Part shown: one piece after another, positions 62,623-64,000 of the stretch
Layout: each line of letters starts with the position of its first letter
Position numbering within the stretch: the first letter of the stretch is position 1
Assembly: GCF_018860245.1 (NCBI RefSeq)
Contig: NZ_JAHKPD010000013.1
Span: forward strand, 1 to 64,000
Direction: 5' to 3'
DNA: 64,000 nt
From: Pseudotamlana agarivorans
Lineage (GTDB): Bacteria; Bacteroidota; Bacteroidia; Flavobacteriales; Flavobacteriaceae
Position numbers and translations under genes: made by a program
The notes under the pieces: model-generated
What the model was told of the DNA's origin: nothing
The model's input: the letters and a program-made list of their open reading frames with translations, nothing else
Databases searched by the model: none

Positions 62623-63528
62623 ATGGCGAAGCTTGTAAATAAAATTGAATTAGGAGATCCTTCAACTAAAAATCAAAATTTTGTTGATGTTAATTTAAAG
62701 TTATTATGTTGCAGGTATTGGTATTTGGATTTGTGGGATTGTCATGATATGGTGTTTCCGTTTTGGCGTATATATTGGAATAAAAATGAAGGCGGCGAGC
62801 TTACGCTTCAGAATAAAGTCTATAAAATGGCCCCCGATTTTTTATACATTATATCTCCTTTTTCATCTTTTTCAACACGATATATAAAGCGTCATGAGTT
62901 CGATTCTGGGATTCATGTTTCAGGAAAAAATTTATCAGAAAGACATAATGAAGCTTATTTTGAGCGTAAATATTTAATACATTTTTTTGCACATTTTAAC
63001 CTGGGAACCCCTTTTGATAACGTGTATCCAGGTATATTTAGAGTGGCTTTAACCGATCACTTAAAAGAGCGATTAGTTTATTTAACTGAACGTTTAAAAA
63101 TAGAGAATCATGATTTTAAATTAACTTTTAATCTAAAACTACAAGCCTTTGTTAAGGAGGCGATATCTAATATCGGAGCCGAGTTGTGGAAAACGGTAAA
63201 TATTGATGATAGGGTATTAGCAGTACTCCGTTTTATTGAAGCTAATATTGGTGAGAAATTAAGTAATTCTGAATTGGCAGAAATTGTAAACATGGCACCC
63301 AATTCGTTCGCCAGATTGTTTAAAGATGAAATGCATATTACCTTACATAGCTTTATTCAGAATAGGAAAATAGCTAAAGCATGTGAGATTTTTGAACATA
63401 CTAATGATACTATAGAGAGTATTTCCTTTGCATTAGGTTTTTCAGATCGCTATCATTTTTCGAGAGTTTTTAAATCGATAACCGGGATATCCCCCGCGCT
63501 TTATAAGTCTGGGAGGTATACGTCTTGA
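62623..63528 (+). CDS. AraC-family regulator of the fucose-type operon
   Basis: The 301-residue protein has a poorly conserved N-terminal sensor (about 1-190) and an AraC HTH domain at the C-terminus (about 205-300; L-A-E-I-V-N-M-A-P-N-S-F-A-R-L-F and S-I-S-F-A-L-G-F-S-D-R-Y-H-F-S-R-V-F). It is divergent from the aldolase-isomerase-kinase operon across 106 bases, and an aldehyde dehydrogenase gene follows. It probably activates both in response to the sugar. Confidence 0.88.
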   Translation: MAKLVNKIELGDPSTKNQNFVDVNLKLLCCRYWYLDLWDCHDMVFPFWRIYWNKNEGGELTLQNKVYKMAPDFLYIISPFSSFSTRYIKRHEFDSGIHVSGKNLSERHNEAYFERKYLIHFFAHFNLGTPFDNVYPGIFRVALTDHLKERLVYLTERLKIENHDFKLTFNLKLQAFVKEAISNIGAELWKTVNIDDRVLAVLRFIEANIGEKLSNSELAEIVNMAPNSFARLFKDEMHITLHSFIQNRKIAKACEIFEHTNDTIESISFALGFSDRYHFSRVFKSITGISPALYKSGRYTS

Positions 63529-63779
63529 TTTTTGTAGGTAAAATATTCTCTTTTTCGAGGCTTGGTTTTATCGATGTTTAAATTATACATAAAGTAGTTT
63601 GATATGGATAAATGTTTAACTCGATTGCTTGTCTAAATTTGTGATTCCGCAAAGGTTCTATTTTATGCATGTGTTTAACTAAGCATTCAAAAGTTTACTA
63701 GAACTTTAAGGGAGAACCACTAATTATTAAGTTTTATATTTAAACACTAATTAAACTAACAGTAATAAAACATACTATT

Positions 63780-64000
63780 ATGAAAGAATTTAAGCAGTAC
63801 ATAAACGGGAAGTTTGTAAAATCTACGTCACCTGAAATGACAGAAGTTTTAAACCCATGTACAGAAGAGGTTTTGTCAATTATTCCACAAGGATCTATAA
63901 CCGATGCTAATAACGCCTTAGAAGCAGCACATGCATCACAACATGGTTGGAGATCTTTAACGGCTATTGAAAGAGCGGGGTATTTACATAAAATGGCTGA
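63780..64000 (+). CDS. Aldehyde dehydrogenase N-terminus, cut by the window edge
   Basis: An ATG at 63780 opens a frame that stays open to the window end (73 codons), with the ALDH N-terminal pattern Y-I-N-G-K-F-V, V-L-N-P-C-T-E-E-V-L and R-A-G-Y-L-H-K-M-A. The catalytic Cys and Glu lie beyond the edge. In a fucose operon an AldA-type enzyme would oxidise L-lactaldehyde to lactate; it could equally take L-glyceraldehyde. It is the third ALDH of the window. Confidence 0.85.
   Translation, partial: MKEFKQYINGKFVKSTSPEMTEVLNPCTEEVLSIIPQGSITDANNALEAAHASQHGWRSLTAIERAGYLHKMA

Overview
This window comes from a marine, polysaccharide-degrading member of the Bacteroidota, most likely a Flavobacteriia close to Formosa or Zobellia. 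The DNA is AT-rich. It carries a SusC/SusD pair, lipoprotein signals, a type IX secretion sorting domain, an orphan TPR/LuxR regulator typical of flavobacteria, and a P450 cluster known from porphyran-using Flavobacteriia. Most of the window is one large agar/porphyran utilisation locus. Species and exact substrates are inferred.

Left flank (1-6.8 kb): the 5' end of an IS21-family istA runs off the left edge, with terminal repeats beside it. Then come a secreted protein with an internal duplication, a SHOCT-domain protein, a YceI-like protein, a GH16 lipoprotein, a small palindromic repeat element and a TPR/LuxR regulator.

Core agar operon (7.9-23.4 kb, + strand): GH2 beta-galactosidase, zinc-type dehydrogenase, SDR, sulfatase, aldehyde dehydrogenase, second sulfatase, GH3, enolase-superfamily cycloisomerase, aldose 1-epimerase, RhaT-type symporter and GH117. 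GH117 releases 3,6-anhydro-L-galactose (L-AHG). The aldehyde dehydrogenase, cycloisomerase, zinc dehydrogenase and SDR fit the known route L-AHG -> anhydrogalactonate -> L-KDGal -> diketo acid -> D-KDG. KDG kinase and KDPG aldolase are not in the window.

Uptake and accessory block (24.3-38.1 kb, + strand): SusC, SusD, a PKD-type surface glycan-binding lipoprotein and a GH16 beta-agarase lipoprotein. These are followed by an unusual triad: an FG-GAP/UnbV-ASPIC/Big_2 lipoprotein, a Tat-type FAD oxidoreductase and a membrane-anchored protein with a flavinylation-like SGAT motif.

CoA block (38.2-47.8 kb, - strand, with a divergent IclR regulator): a secreted mannosidase-like GH2, a solute-binding-protein-like protein without a signal peptide, two overlapping class III CoA-transferases, an enoyl-CoA hydratase and an aldehyde dehydrogenase. 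I know of no described pathway with this set.

Porphyran demethylation block (47.9-55.7 kb, - strand, with a divergent AraC regulator): CYP236-type P450, [2Fe-2S] ferredoxin, ferredoxin reductase, zinc alcohol dehydrogenase and esterase, then a secreted GH16-CBM6 agarase with a T9SS signal. This is the 6-O-methyl-D-galactose oxidative demethylation system.

Right flank (56-64 kb): a conserved hypothetical protein, class I fructose-1,6-bisphosphatase, and a fucose-type operon (aldolase, isomerase, FGGY kinase) with a divergent AraC regulator and the start of a third aldehyde dehydrogenase. The fucose enzymes may also handle L-galactose released from porphyran. Strong hairpin terminators separate the blocks, and at least four small inverted-repeat elements lie between genes.
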